Assembly: GCF_963082655.1 (NCBI RefSeq)
Contig: NC_081553.1
Coordinates: forward strand, 211,330,117 to 211,394,116
Direction: 5' to 3'
Length of the DNA: 64,000 nucleotides
From: Stomoxys calcitrans
Taxonomy: Eukaryota > Arthropoda > Insecta > Diptera > Muscidae
Under the pieces are notes generated by a model. It was not told where the DNA came from and made no database searches. It saw only the letters and a list, made by a program, of their open reading frames with translations. A program made the position numbers and the translations under genes. Shown one piece after another: positions 55,331-64,000 of the stretch. The stretch's first letter is position 1; the number at the start of each line of letters is the position of its first letter.

Positions 55331-56035
55331 TCGTAACTGAATTACGCATGCAATATTTATACAAAATACAAAAATTGTAAGGTATCAAGAAGTCTAATCG
55401 GGAGATCGGTTTATATGGGAGCTTTATCATGTTATAGACCGATTCGGACCCTACTCGGCACCATTGTTGGAAGTCATAACGGAACAACACATGCAAAATT
55501 TCAGCCAAATCAGACAAAAATTCCGGGTTGGAAGACAAATCCGGTTTATATGGGAGCTATATAAAGTTATAGACTGATATGGACCGTACTAGATGCTCAA
55601 TTTCAGCCAAATCGGAAAAAATATTGGCTTTTAAGGACTCAAGATGTCAAACCGAGACATCAGTTCATATGGGAGCTATATCAGGTTATAGACCAAATCG
55701 GACTAAAATTACGGCTTCCAGGGGCTAAAGAATTCAATTCGATAGATCGGTTTATAAGGAAGCTATATCTTAATCTGAGCCGATATGGCTCATTTCCAAT
55801 CCCCAACGACCTACATCAAGATTAAGTATGTGTGCAAAATTTCAAGTAGCTAGCTTTACGCGTTCGACCGCTATCTTAATTTCGACAGACAGACGGACGG
55901 ACATGGCTAGATCGACTCAGAACGTCGAGACGATCAAGTGTATTTATATACATTATGAGGTCTTAGACGAATATATCGAGGTGTTACAAACGGAATGACT
56001 AGATTAGTATACCGCCATCCTATGGTGGTGGGTAT
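55315..56035 (+). repeat. Family-1 element, left-truncated
   Basis: Four ~153-bp monomers (GGGAGCTTTATCATGTTATA ~55418 and GGGAGCTATA-type repeats at ~55550, 55670), then the right module with GACAGACAGACGGACGGACA, ATCGACTCAGAACGTCGAGA, TATCGAGGTGTTACAAACGG and the end CATCCTATGGTGGTGGGTAT. The GC-rich palindromic head is missing. Confidence 0.78.
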
Positions 56036-56300
56036 AAGAAGGAGGCCCCTTATCATTAAACTATAATCGGACAGCTCATGTACAAATTTGAATTTTTTAC
56101 AGAGCCATGAAATCAAAGTTTTCGTTTTTGGCCACCTATGTTAGGTTGAAATAGGATAATATCAGACATTTTCTGTCTTAGAATTCACTCTTTTTCTCAT
56201 ATTGAGCTGATTCGGGTGGAATAAAAGGCTTTGGCTCTGGTTGTCCGCACGCTTCATCACTTGATAAAGTTTTCAAGTCACCTGCCTAACTTTAACCACC
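56036..56300 (+). repeat. SINE-like scrap followed by a copy of the 54.74-kb segment
   Basis: GGAGGCCCCTTATCATTAAA and AATCGGACAGCTCATG (56038-56080) match the SINE 3' region. From ~56110 the text AATAGGATAATATCAGACAT, GGGTGGAATAA, TTGGCTCTG and CTTGATAAAG repeats, with divergence, a segment at 54825-54930. Confidence 0.55.
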
Positions 56301-57478
56301 TGGGTTATAGCTTTTGTTTTCTCACCGTGTACTTTGATAAAAACAAAAAAATATTTCGTTAACTGTTTTTATTGGTTTGTCGGCGTTTGTACAACATTTA
56401 CAATGGCCACTTTTTAATGCATTTGTCTTGTTTATTATGGGGAGTTGTTATTTTTATGTATCTGGCACCTTATTAAAATTTAATATTTATGTTATTTTTT
56501 TTTTCAGAAATAACAAGTTTCCTCTTTTTTGATTCCTGACAGCATACCTATTTGTACATAAAATACCATGAGAAGTAAGTGAGGGTGCGTGTGTGTGTGT
56601 ATGTATGTATGAATGCTAAGCAGTGACCCCTTTACTTTTTGCCACTCAATGCATTGTTGGGGTATTTTTATGATAAGTTTTATTATTGCAATTTGCAATT
56701 AAATTTGCAGTAAAATGCAGTTAAAGTGTCCACTTGGCCATGGTAATTAATCATGTGGTGGTTATTGTAGTTTTCTTCTTTCATTTATGGTATAAGTCAA
56801 GCATGCGTACATACTGAGGTACATAAATAAAATGTTTAAAATGTCTGAAAAACCAAAAATTCAGCGAATTACTTGCCAAGAGCATACAGCCCCACTGACT
56901 TTGTAACAATGGTCATATGGCAACATCACTCATACGACCGCTCGCTGGTATACGAGTAACCGACAGCCAGGCAGGTGACATGTGCAAAAAAAAAACGATA
57001 TGGCAAGTTGTTGCCTTTGAGCCATTTATTCTATTGTAAAATTAACAGTTCGAGTGTGTATGTGTGTGTGTGTTTGTGCGTTTGAGTCTATGTCAATGAG
57101 GGAGCAAGAGAACTCTGTAATTAAATACAAATTATGTGAGCATTTAATAATTATGATGTTGTTAAAAACAATGACATTAAAGTGTACTAAAGAAAGAAAA
57201 CGAAAATTACATACAATTTGGCTCCAGCGTCACAAAGAACAAAAAAGCTGGTGGGCGTTACAGAGCACACAGGAAATATCATTTTTGTTCTGTCACATTG
57301 AGAGTGATAAGCAACTTTTCTAGGCTTTTGCAGTTCACTTGCTCATTAATAGGTGGACATCAACATCATAGAAAGCCCCAAGATGACACCATATCAAATA
57401 GAAGGGGAGTGTTTTTCTTACGCCATTACAAAATGCCCCAAGGTTTTATACATCGTTCTACAAGGTTAAATAATGATA
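56301..57478. other. Unassigned stretch with GT microsatellites
   Basis: (GT)n/(GTAT)n runs at ~56585-56615 and ~57054-57075. Short frames on both strands. No recognised element. Confidence 0.45.
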
Positions 57479-57590
57479 GAAATTTGCAAATTTACCCATG
57501 AAAATTCCATTAAGGAGCATGGGGGATACTTCTCTCATAGCAATGAGTGATGTACGATTTAAGTTTAAACGCAAGGACAAAGGACCACAT
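57479..57590 (-). mobile_element. SINE 3'-end fragment, inverted
   Basis: On the - strand the text reads TAAACTTAAATCGTACATCA, CTCATTGCTATGAGAGAAGT, ATCCCCCATGCTCCTTAATG and GAATTTTCATGGGTAAATTT, the 3' region of the SINE family of 13488 and 14165. No head. Confidence 0.65.
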
Positions 57591-58487
57591 TTTTTTGGCC
57601 GACTCCGATCACTTCTATATAAAAAACCAAATTTCAATACGACTTGGTTTCAATTTAATGCCTTTTCTCCATAAAATGTTCATCTTTCAGACTTTTTGTC
57701 ATCTTGCCACTAATCGTTCAATATGACAAATTTCAGACAGAACCCTTTCCGGTCTATGACATTTCAAAGATAACAATCTAACCTTCCGCACGATATTGAA
57801 TGTTTAATATTGTCGAACTGCGATGACAAAGCATCACAACCATTTCCCACGTTTTTTTTTGTTTAATTTACAAGTGCTGTTGCAATGTTTTCGAGCACAT
57901 TCTACCATTGCAACGTAAATTTACAGCATCCACCTCTTCATGATCATGGTATGATCTTGGACAACAAGAAAAGACCAGTAGCTGCTAAGTTTAAATTTTA
58001 ATAAAGCAAAAAAAAAACTACTGCATACATGGTAGACCCAAGAGCAGCTTTGCAAACCAACGAAATTTTTTTAAAACTCCAACATCGTTGTTGTTGTCCA
58101 CAATGAAGATCGTTTATCGTTTTAACATTTTGTGGGATGACTTTTGGTAGTACAAGCGTATGTATTTTAATTTGAAATGACACCATACATATTCAAACAA
58201 AAAAGCTTCCTCCATATGGTACAGAACAATATGAGGGAGGTGAATGTCGTACGGTAGCAGCCTTAAAAGCAGTAGCTTTGCAATCCATCCATTGATCAGG
58301 AGGAGACCAACTAAAAAAATCAATGCAAAAACAGAAAAACCAACAGGACACACTCTCAAAAGATCAGCACAGAGAGGTGTTAATGACAAAAGAAGTTTAA
58401 ATGAAGAAATATGAGAGTGACAGAGGTAACCCGGATACGGGAGTCCAGATAACCGATCCATAAAAATATTCGAAAAACATTGAAACT
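57591..58487. other. Unassigned stretch
   Basis: AT-rich. A - strand frame at 58114-58542 (142 codons) is leucine-rich and overlaps the start of the GTAA array, which translates as TYLLTYLL at its N-terminus; no homologous domain was recognised. No transposon ends. Confidence 0.4.
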
Positions 58488-58703
58488 TACTTAAGTAAGT
58501 GGGTAAGCAGAAAAGTAAGTAAGTAAGTAGGTAAGTAAGCATGTGAGTAAGTAGGTAAGTAAGTCAGCAAGTAAGTGGGTTAGTATGTAAGTAAGTAAAT
58601 AAGTATGTAAGTAAGTAAATAAGTATGTAAGTTAGTAAATAAGTATGTAAGTTAGTAAATAAGTGTGTAAGTATGTGAATAAGTGAGTAAGTAAGTAAGT
58701 AGG
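58488..58703. repeat. GTAA-type microsatellite with a 20-bp higher order
   Basis: About 50 tetramers of GTAA/GTAG/GTGA. Between 58571 and 58660 a 20-bp unit AAGTATGTAAGTAAGTAAAT repeats four to five times. Confidence 0.95.
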
Positions 58704-58814
58704 CTAGATTGATAGCCGTTTCACATAAAGACCTTAGGGTTCATTGGGTTGGGTGAGAAGAGACCGAGACGGAGAAAAAATTTATAAACATACACCACAA
58801 AAAGATACCAGGAA

Positions 58815-60024
58815 TCAACAAGTAAATGGGTGCTATGTTCGGCCATACCGAATATTGGGAAACCACCACCACCAATTCTGGTAAAAATTATAATAATTGA
58901 AGGGCATAATTTTATTCTACATATCAAACTTCTATCAAACCAGTAAAAATGAAAACTTAGGAAACGAAAAGGATAATAGAGAAACCAAATTATATAGGAG
59001 CTATATTAGGTTGTAGACTGATTTTAACCGTACTTAGCACAGTTGTTGGAAGTCGTTGGAATAAGAATACCAAATGGAAAATTTCAGCCAAATCGGACAA
59101 AAAATGCGGTTTGTAAGGACTCAAGAAGTCAAATCGGAAATCGGTTTATATAGGAGCTATATCAGGTTGTAGACTGATTTGGACCGTACTTGGTACAATT
59201 GTTAGAAACCGTAACAGAACACTACATGCAAAATTCAGCCAAATGGAACAAAAATTGCGGTTTGTAAGGACTTACAAAGTCAAATCGGAAGATCGGTTTA
59301 TATGGGAGCTATATCAGTTTATAGACCGATTTGGACTGTATTTGGCACAGTAGTTGAAAGTTATAACAGAACACTACATGCAAAATATCAGCCAAATCGG
59401 AAAAATTGAGGCTTGTAAGGGCTCAAAAAGACAAATCGGGAGATCGGTTTATATGGGAGCTATATCAGGTTATAGACCAATGTCAACCGTACTTGGCACA
59501 GTTATTGGAAGTTATAACAGAACACTATGTTAAAAATTTTAGCCAAATCGAACAAAAATTGCGGCTTGCAGCGACTAAAGATGTCATATCAGGAAATCGG
59601 TTTATATGGGAGCTATATATCAGGTTATGGGCCGATTTGGACCGTACTTGGCGCAGTTGATGGAAGTTCGAACAGAACACCGCATGCTAAATTTCAGCCC
59701 AATTGGACAAAGTTGAGGCTTCCAGGGGATCCCTATGTCAAATCGGAAGATCGGTTTATATGGGAGCAATATCCACATCTGAATCGATATGATCCATTTG
59801 CAATCCCCTGCGACCTACATCAATAGTATGTATCTGTGCAAAATTTGAAGTGGCTGGCTTAACGCCTTCGACCGCTATCATGATTTCTACAGACGTGGCT
59901 AGATCGACTCAGAATATCGAGACGATTACGAATATATATACTTATTGAGTTTTAGATCAATATTTCGAGGTGTTACAAACGGAATGACTAGATTAGTATA
60001 CCCCCATCCTATGGTGGTGGATAT
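58815..60024 (+). repeat. Family-1 element, stand-alone copy
   Basis: The left end ATCAACAAGTAAATGGGTGC is followed by ATGTTCGGCCATACCGAATA (GC-rich near-palindrome) and ACCACCACCACCAATTCTGG. Monomers from ~58980 to 59800 (GGGAGCTATATCAGxTTATA spaced ~150). The right module ends CATCCTATGGTGGTGGATAT. As at 21315, no family 2 follows. Confidence 0.82.
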
Positions 60025-60039
60025 AATTAAGGACAGAAT

Positions 60040-60828
60040 AAAAGTCGAAAGCAGTCTCAATAGGTCGAATGCGGCCTCAATAGGTCGAATGCAGCCTCAA
60101 TTCATCGAATGTGGCCTCAATAGGTCGAATTCGGCCTGAGAATGTCGAATGCGGATTTAGTAGGTCGAATGCAGCCTCAATTGATCGAATTTGGCCTCAA
60201 TAGGTCGGCCTTAGTAGGTCGAATGCAGCATCAAAAATCGAATGTAGCCTCAATATGACAAATGCGCGCTCATGAGGTCGAATGGCCGTATTCGAACTCT
60301 TGAGATCGTATTCGACCTATTGAGGCCGCATTTGACCAAATGAGGCCGAATTTGACCTCATGAGGCTGAATTCGATGACCCGCATTCGACCTGTTGAGGC
60401 CGAAAGCGGCCTCAGAAGGTCAAATGCTGCCTCAATACGATAACAATAATACAATAGGTCAAATGCGACCTCAAGACGTCAAATACTACCTCAATTGTTT
60501 AAGTGCGGCCACAATAGGTCGAATGCAGCTTCCAGAGGTCGAATGCGGCCTCTAGAGGTTGAATGTGGCCCCAAGTAGTCGTATGGTACCTCAAGAGGTC
60601 GTATGGGACCTAATGCGGCGTCGAAAGGTCGAATGCGGCCTCGAAAGGTCAAATGCGACCTCAAGATGTCGAATGCGGCCTCGAAAGGTCTAATGCAGCC
60701 TCGAAAGGTCGAATGGGGCCTCGAATGGTCTAATGCAGCCTCGGAAGGTCGAATGGGGCCTCGAAAGGTCGAATGCGGCTTCAAGAGGTCTTATGCGGTC
60801 TCAAAAGGTCGTATTCGGCATCAAGAAT
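60040..60828. repeat. ~20-bp minisatellite with an internal inverted block
   Basis: The unit AGGTCGAATGCGGCCTCAAT runs about 38 times. At ~60285-60400 the orientation flips (TATTGAGGCCGCATTTGACC), then flips back. Units after ~60600 use TCGAAAGGTC in place of TCAATAGGTC. The array directly follows the family-1 element. Confidence 0.93.
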
Positions 60829-60953
60829 TAACCCTGTTGACACGAGCGCAGTCTTGGATTGACAGAATTCCGTTTTTGCCATATGGTAGTTTATGTTACA
60901 CTCAAGGACGTTGAAGTTGCATATCTTTACAGGAAGTTATTGGTGTTGTTGTA
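60829..60953. other. Junction between two minisatellites
   Basis: It includes CAAGGACGTTGAAGTTGCAT and GTTATTGGTGTTGTTGTAAG, which recur almost identically at ~61088-61145 inside the next array. Confidence 0.7.
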
Positions 60954-61670
60954 AGGGATTCTGGGATTCCCTAGGATTCCCTAGGAATCTCGGATTCCGT
61001 AGGAATCTCGGATTCCTTAGGAATTCCCTAGGAATCTCGGATTCCCTAGGAATCTGAGATTCCTCAGATTTCAAGTTTTTGTTACACGCAAGGACGTTGA
61101 AGTTGCATATCTTTACAGAAAGTTGTTGGTGTTGTTGTAAGGGATTCTGGGATTGCCTAGGAATCTGGGAATCCCTAGGAATCTCGGATTCCCTAGGAAT
61201 CTGGGATACCCTAGGAATCTCGGATTCCATAGGAATCTGGGATTCCCTAGGAATCTGGGATTGCCTAGGAATCTGGGATTCCCTCGGAATCTGGGATTCC
61301 CTAGGAATCTGGGATTCCCTAGGAATCTCGGATTCCCTAGGAATTCCCTAGGAACCTGAGATTCCCTATGAATCTGAGATTCCTTAGGAATCTGATTCCC
61401 TAGGAATCTGGGATTCCCTAGGAATTTGGGATTCCCTAGGAATCTGGGACATTTATCGTAAATCATTTTGGGATCCCTAGGAATCTGAAATTCGTTAGGA
61501 ATCTGGGATTCGTTAGGAATCTGGGATTCCCTAGGAATCTGGGATTCCCTAGGAATCTGGGATTCGTTAGGAATCTGGGATTCGTTAGAAATCTGGGAGT
61601 CCCTAGGATTTGAAATCCTAGATTTAGGAGCTGGGATTTCCTAAGAATCTGGAATTCCTAGGATTCCGGA
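60954..61670. repeat. 18-bp palindromic minisatellite
   Basis: The unit GGAATCTGGGATTCCCTA repeats about 30 times. Its centre (GATTCCCTAGGAATC) is nearly self-complementary. As 18 is a multiple of 3, both strands are open over long stretches (six-residue repeats such as PRNLGF and FLGNPR), which mimics a repeat protein. It is interrupted at 61076-61140 by a ~65-bp duplication of the upstream flank and at ~61448 by a 22-bp foreign piece. Confidence 0.95.
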
Positions 61671-62779
61671 ATATCGACATAACGGAATATATGGGTTCGG
61701 AAATAAATAAATATTTCAATGTTTTGCAAATATAATGACCAAATTAACAAATCGCCTACCTTTGATAGTGGGTATAAAAACCGGTTCTTAACTCAAAAAT
61801 GAACCGTCCAAGACCCGAGCGGATAAACTTGATGACACTTTAAGAAAACAGAGTTAACAATAAGTTATACAAAGTACAAGGTGTTGGTATGATGTTGCAA
61901 AACTATGTACACTGAGGGCTTCGGCATTTCGGGTCTCTGGCGGCCAGTAAATGGCAGACAGTTTGTCTGAGAAAACTTTGGTGATAAACACCAAGCATCC
62001 AACAAAGCGAGGTGTGAATGCTGGAGTAGATTGTGTAAAAACAAAAAATTATTCATTCGTTTTTAGCATAGGATTCCCTGACTTCCTTTTGCAAAAAAAA
62101 AAATAAAAACAAAAAACACTTTCCTCCAAAACTCTGCTGAACACAACTCAAGCCATTCAGCCAATTAAATTAAGAAATCTGATGAGCTGGCCAAGATTCT
62201 TGAAACAGCCAAGTCCAAGTTGAACTTAAACAACAACAAAAAAGACAAGTGCTAACTACTACTATGTTTACCTCTTTGGTGGTTTTTTTTTTTTCTTGCA
62301 ATTTTTTGCTCTTTTTGAGGATCGTGAGTCACAAGCCACAGATATTTTTGTTCACTGTGTAAGTTTAGTAGCTTTTCTAAAAAGGTTTTCCTTAATTTAT
62401 TTCGTGTGTTTGTTTAACATTTGTCACAGTCTCATTTTTCTTGTTTTTTGTGTGGAACATTTATCGTAAATCATTTTGTTTATGGAAATTAAGTGCATCT
62501 TCTTTCAGCCGCCTTGCCAAACATTTATAAATGATTATTACCCAAAGACATCACATCATTAGCAAGTAACCAACCAACCATATCCATGCCAACTGGTAAG
62601 GGAAGCTAGCCAAAAGTGCATTTAATGAGTTTTTCTAGGCAGTTAGATGTGGACAGACAGAATCAGCAACTTTGTTAACCAAAAAATTTGAGGCAGACAC
62701 AAAACTGTATGAATAGAAGAATAGCCATCATCTTAGGCATAGAAAAGAACTTTGTCAATGGTGGGAGATATTTTTCAGC
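61671..62779. other. Unassigned stretch
   Basis: A short family-like end (ATGACCAAATTAACAAATCG, GATAGTGGGTATAAAAACC) at 61735-61780 suggests a family-3 right-end relic. The word ACATTTATCGTAAATCATTT at 62457-62478 equals one inside the 18-bp array. The rest is without recognised features. Confidence 0.45.
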
Positions 62780-63560
62780 TCACTATGCTAAATTTGAGCA
62801 AAATCTGGTAAGAATGCTCATTCTAGTCCTAGACCTTTAATCTTGAGACCAGCATATCTGAGTATTATATCCAAATCAAGTCCGATTTAGACCATACTCG
62901 GCACGGATGTCAAGGGTCTTAACACAGCTCAGTGTGATTAATTGCAGTGAAATCAGGTGATAAAATATCCCAGAACCTTTAATCGAGAAATCCGTTTATA
63001 TGGCAGCTATATCCAAATAGAGACCGACCCGATGAAATCAGGTCATAACATATCCCAGGACCTTTATTCGGGAGATCAGTTTATATGGCAGCTATATCCA
63101 AATATCGACCCGGACCATTTTCCATACGAATATAGAGGGGTCAAAAACAGCTCACTTTGTTAAATTTCTACGAAATCGGGAAATAAATGGGCTTTTACAA
63201 GGTTACAAGACATCAACATGGGAAATCGGTAAAAATGGCAGCTATAGACCAATCTGGACCATACTCCGTACGAATATCGAGAGTCATAAGACAGTACATT
63301 GTGGTTAATTTCGCCGAAATTTGGTAATAAATGTGTGTTTTATGGCCCCAATACTTTAAACCTGTAAATTGGTATATATGACAGCTATATGCAAATGTAG
63401 ACTCATCTGGACCATACTCGGCAAGGATGTCGAGGGGCCTAACAAAACTCGCTGTTCCAAATTTCAACTGAATTTTGCAATTAAAACAGCTTTTATGGTC
63501 CTTAGATGTCAAAACTACTAAATGGTCTATATGGGGACTATAAAGATATAATCCCACATA
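62780..63560 (+). repeat. Family-3 tandem repeats
   Basis: Monomers marked by GGCAGCTATATCCAAATA (~63003, ~63087), GACCATACTCGGCACGGATG and GTCAAGGGTCTTAACACAGC (~62890), and AATTTCTACGAAATCGGGAA, spacing ~85-155 bp with deletions. It resembles the copy at 49336-49945. Confidence 0.75.
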
Positions 63561-64000
63561 GCCCATCTTCGACAAAAAGAATCTGTGGAAACTGTCAGCT
63601 CAATATTTTCTTTTACAGACAAATTGAAAATGAGTTTGTACAGTACATTTTACAGTACTTGTATGTACAAGTTAACAGTAATAATTTACATCACATTTAA
63701 GTACTTTTTACAGTATATACAGTACATTTTTACCTTTTACAGTACATGTTACAAGTCCCACACTGGCAGTCAGGAGTTCCACTTTTCCTTGAGAACTAGT
63801 CTGATTTGGCGGATGTGGATATTCTCACGTTGTTGTGGATTTTTAAACGATCTCGATGGTTAAACGGTACGAATTAGAATCATCTTCCTTCTCCTGTTCC
63901 TGTAGCTAATGGCCGAAAATGTCGAAGTGAGTCTTATATAGTACATATATACAGTACATTTATATAGTACATTTATAGAGTATATTTAAGTACATATACA
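63561..64000. repeat. ACAGTACATTT-type short repeats to window end
   Basis: Words ACAGTACATTTTACAGTAC (~63640), CAGTATATACAGTACATTTT (~63710), TATATAGTACATATATACAG and TATATAGTACATTTATAGAG (~63935-63985) recur with gaps. Between 63750 and 63930 a non-repetitive piece intervenes. The array continues beyond the window. Confidence 0.6.

Noticed and set aside
58114..58542. 142-codon leucine-rich - strand frame
   Set aside because: Its N-terminus is the translated GTAA microsatellite and the remainder lacks any recognisable domain.
61113..61466. Open frames of ~90-117 codons with hexapeptide repeats on both strands, looking like a secreted repeat protein
   Set aside because: They are translations of an 18-bp palindromic minisatellite; several frames on both strands are open at once and no flanking gene structure exists.

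Overview
This is eukaryotic intergenic DNA, almost entirely built from repeats and transposon remains, and it reads as a calyptrate (probably muscid) fly. The basis is threefold: eight intronless tRNA-Thr genes of animal type, AT-rich DNA with mariner, Tc1, hAT, SINE and RNase H-bearing LINE remains, and ~153-bp tandem families that I recall, without being able to check, as abundant in muscid genomes. I found no host protein-coding gene I can defend; nearly all open frames are short and fall in repeats.

Layout. 1-1655, 3050-6195 and 13990-18098 are three copies of one composite repeat in which two unrelated tandem-array families meet at the same junction. 6205-11045 holds ~30-bp arrays in opposite orientations around a non-repetitive centre, resembling a foldback element. 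11780-13400 is a LINE RNase H/C-terminal region amplified in tandem, followed by two tRNA-derived SINEs (13488 and 14165). 18100-21300 is mostly unassigned sequence with repeat fragments. 21315-23000 is a ~153-bp-family element split by a 397-bp hAT-type MITE. 23000-28674 contains a hairpin, a long unassigned stretch, a degenerate tandem repeat split by a mariner MITE, and a 1.63-kb array of a 31-bp self-complementary unit.

28971-35488 carries seven tRNA-Thr(AGU) genes, with an eighth at 42406-42479. All eight are identical over 74 nt, with unrelated flanks, and are scattered among AT-rich repeats and LINE fragments. 37260-45540 is a field of degenerate repeats sharing a short motif; one copy of that motif is interrupted by an almost intact 1638-bp Tc1-like transposon with TA target duplication, IR/DR ends and one frameshift in its DD34E transposase.

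46140-58490 holds long unassigned stretches, LINE fragments, a mariner MITE and tandem repeats. 58488-61670 is a run of four different arrays (GTAA-type, ~153 bp, ~20 bp, 18 bp palindromic). The window closes with another tandem family and short ACAGTACATTT-type repeats.

The functional content is the tRNA-Thr set. The rest is a record of nested insertions whose order can partly be read: mariner and hAT MITEs are inserted into tandem-array monomers, and Tc1 into a dispersed motif. The strongest candidates for something undescribed are the composite two-array element with GC-rich palindromic ends, the foldback-like ~30-bp arrays, and the 31-bp array whose every unit can form a hairpin.
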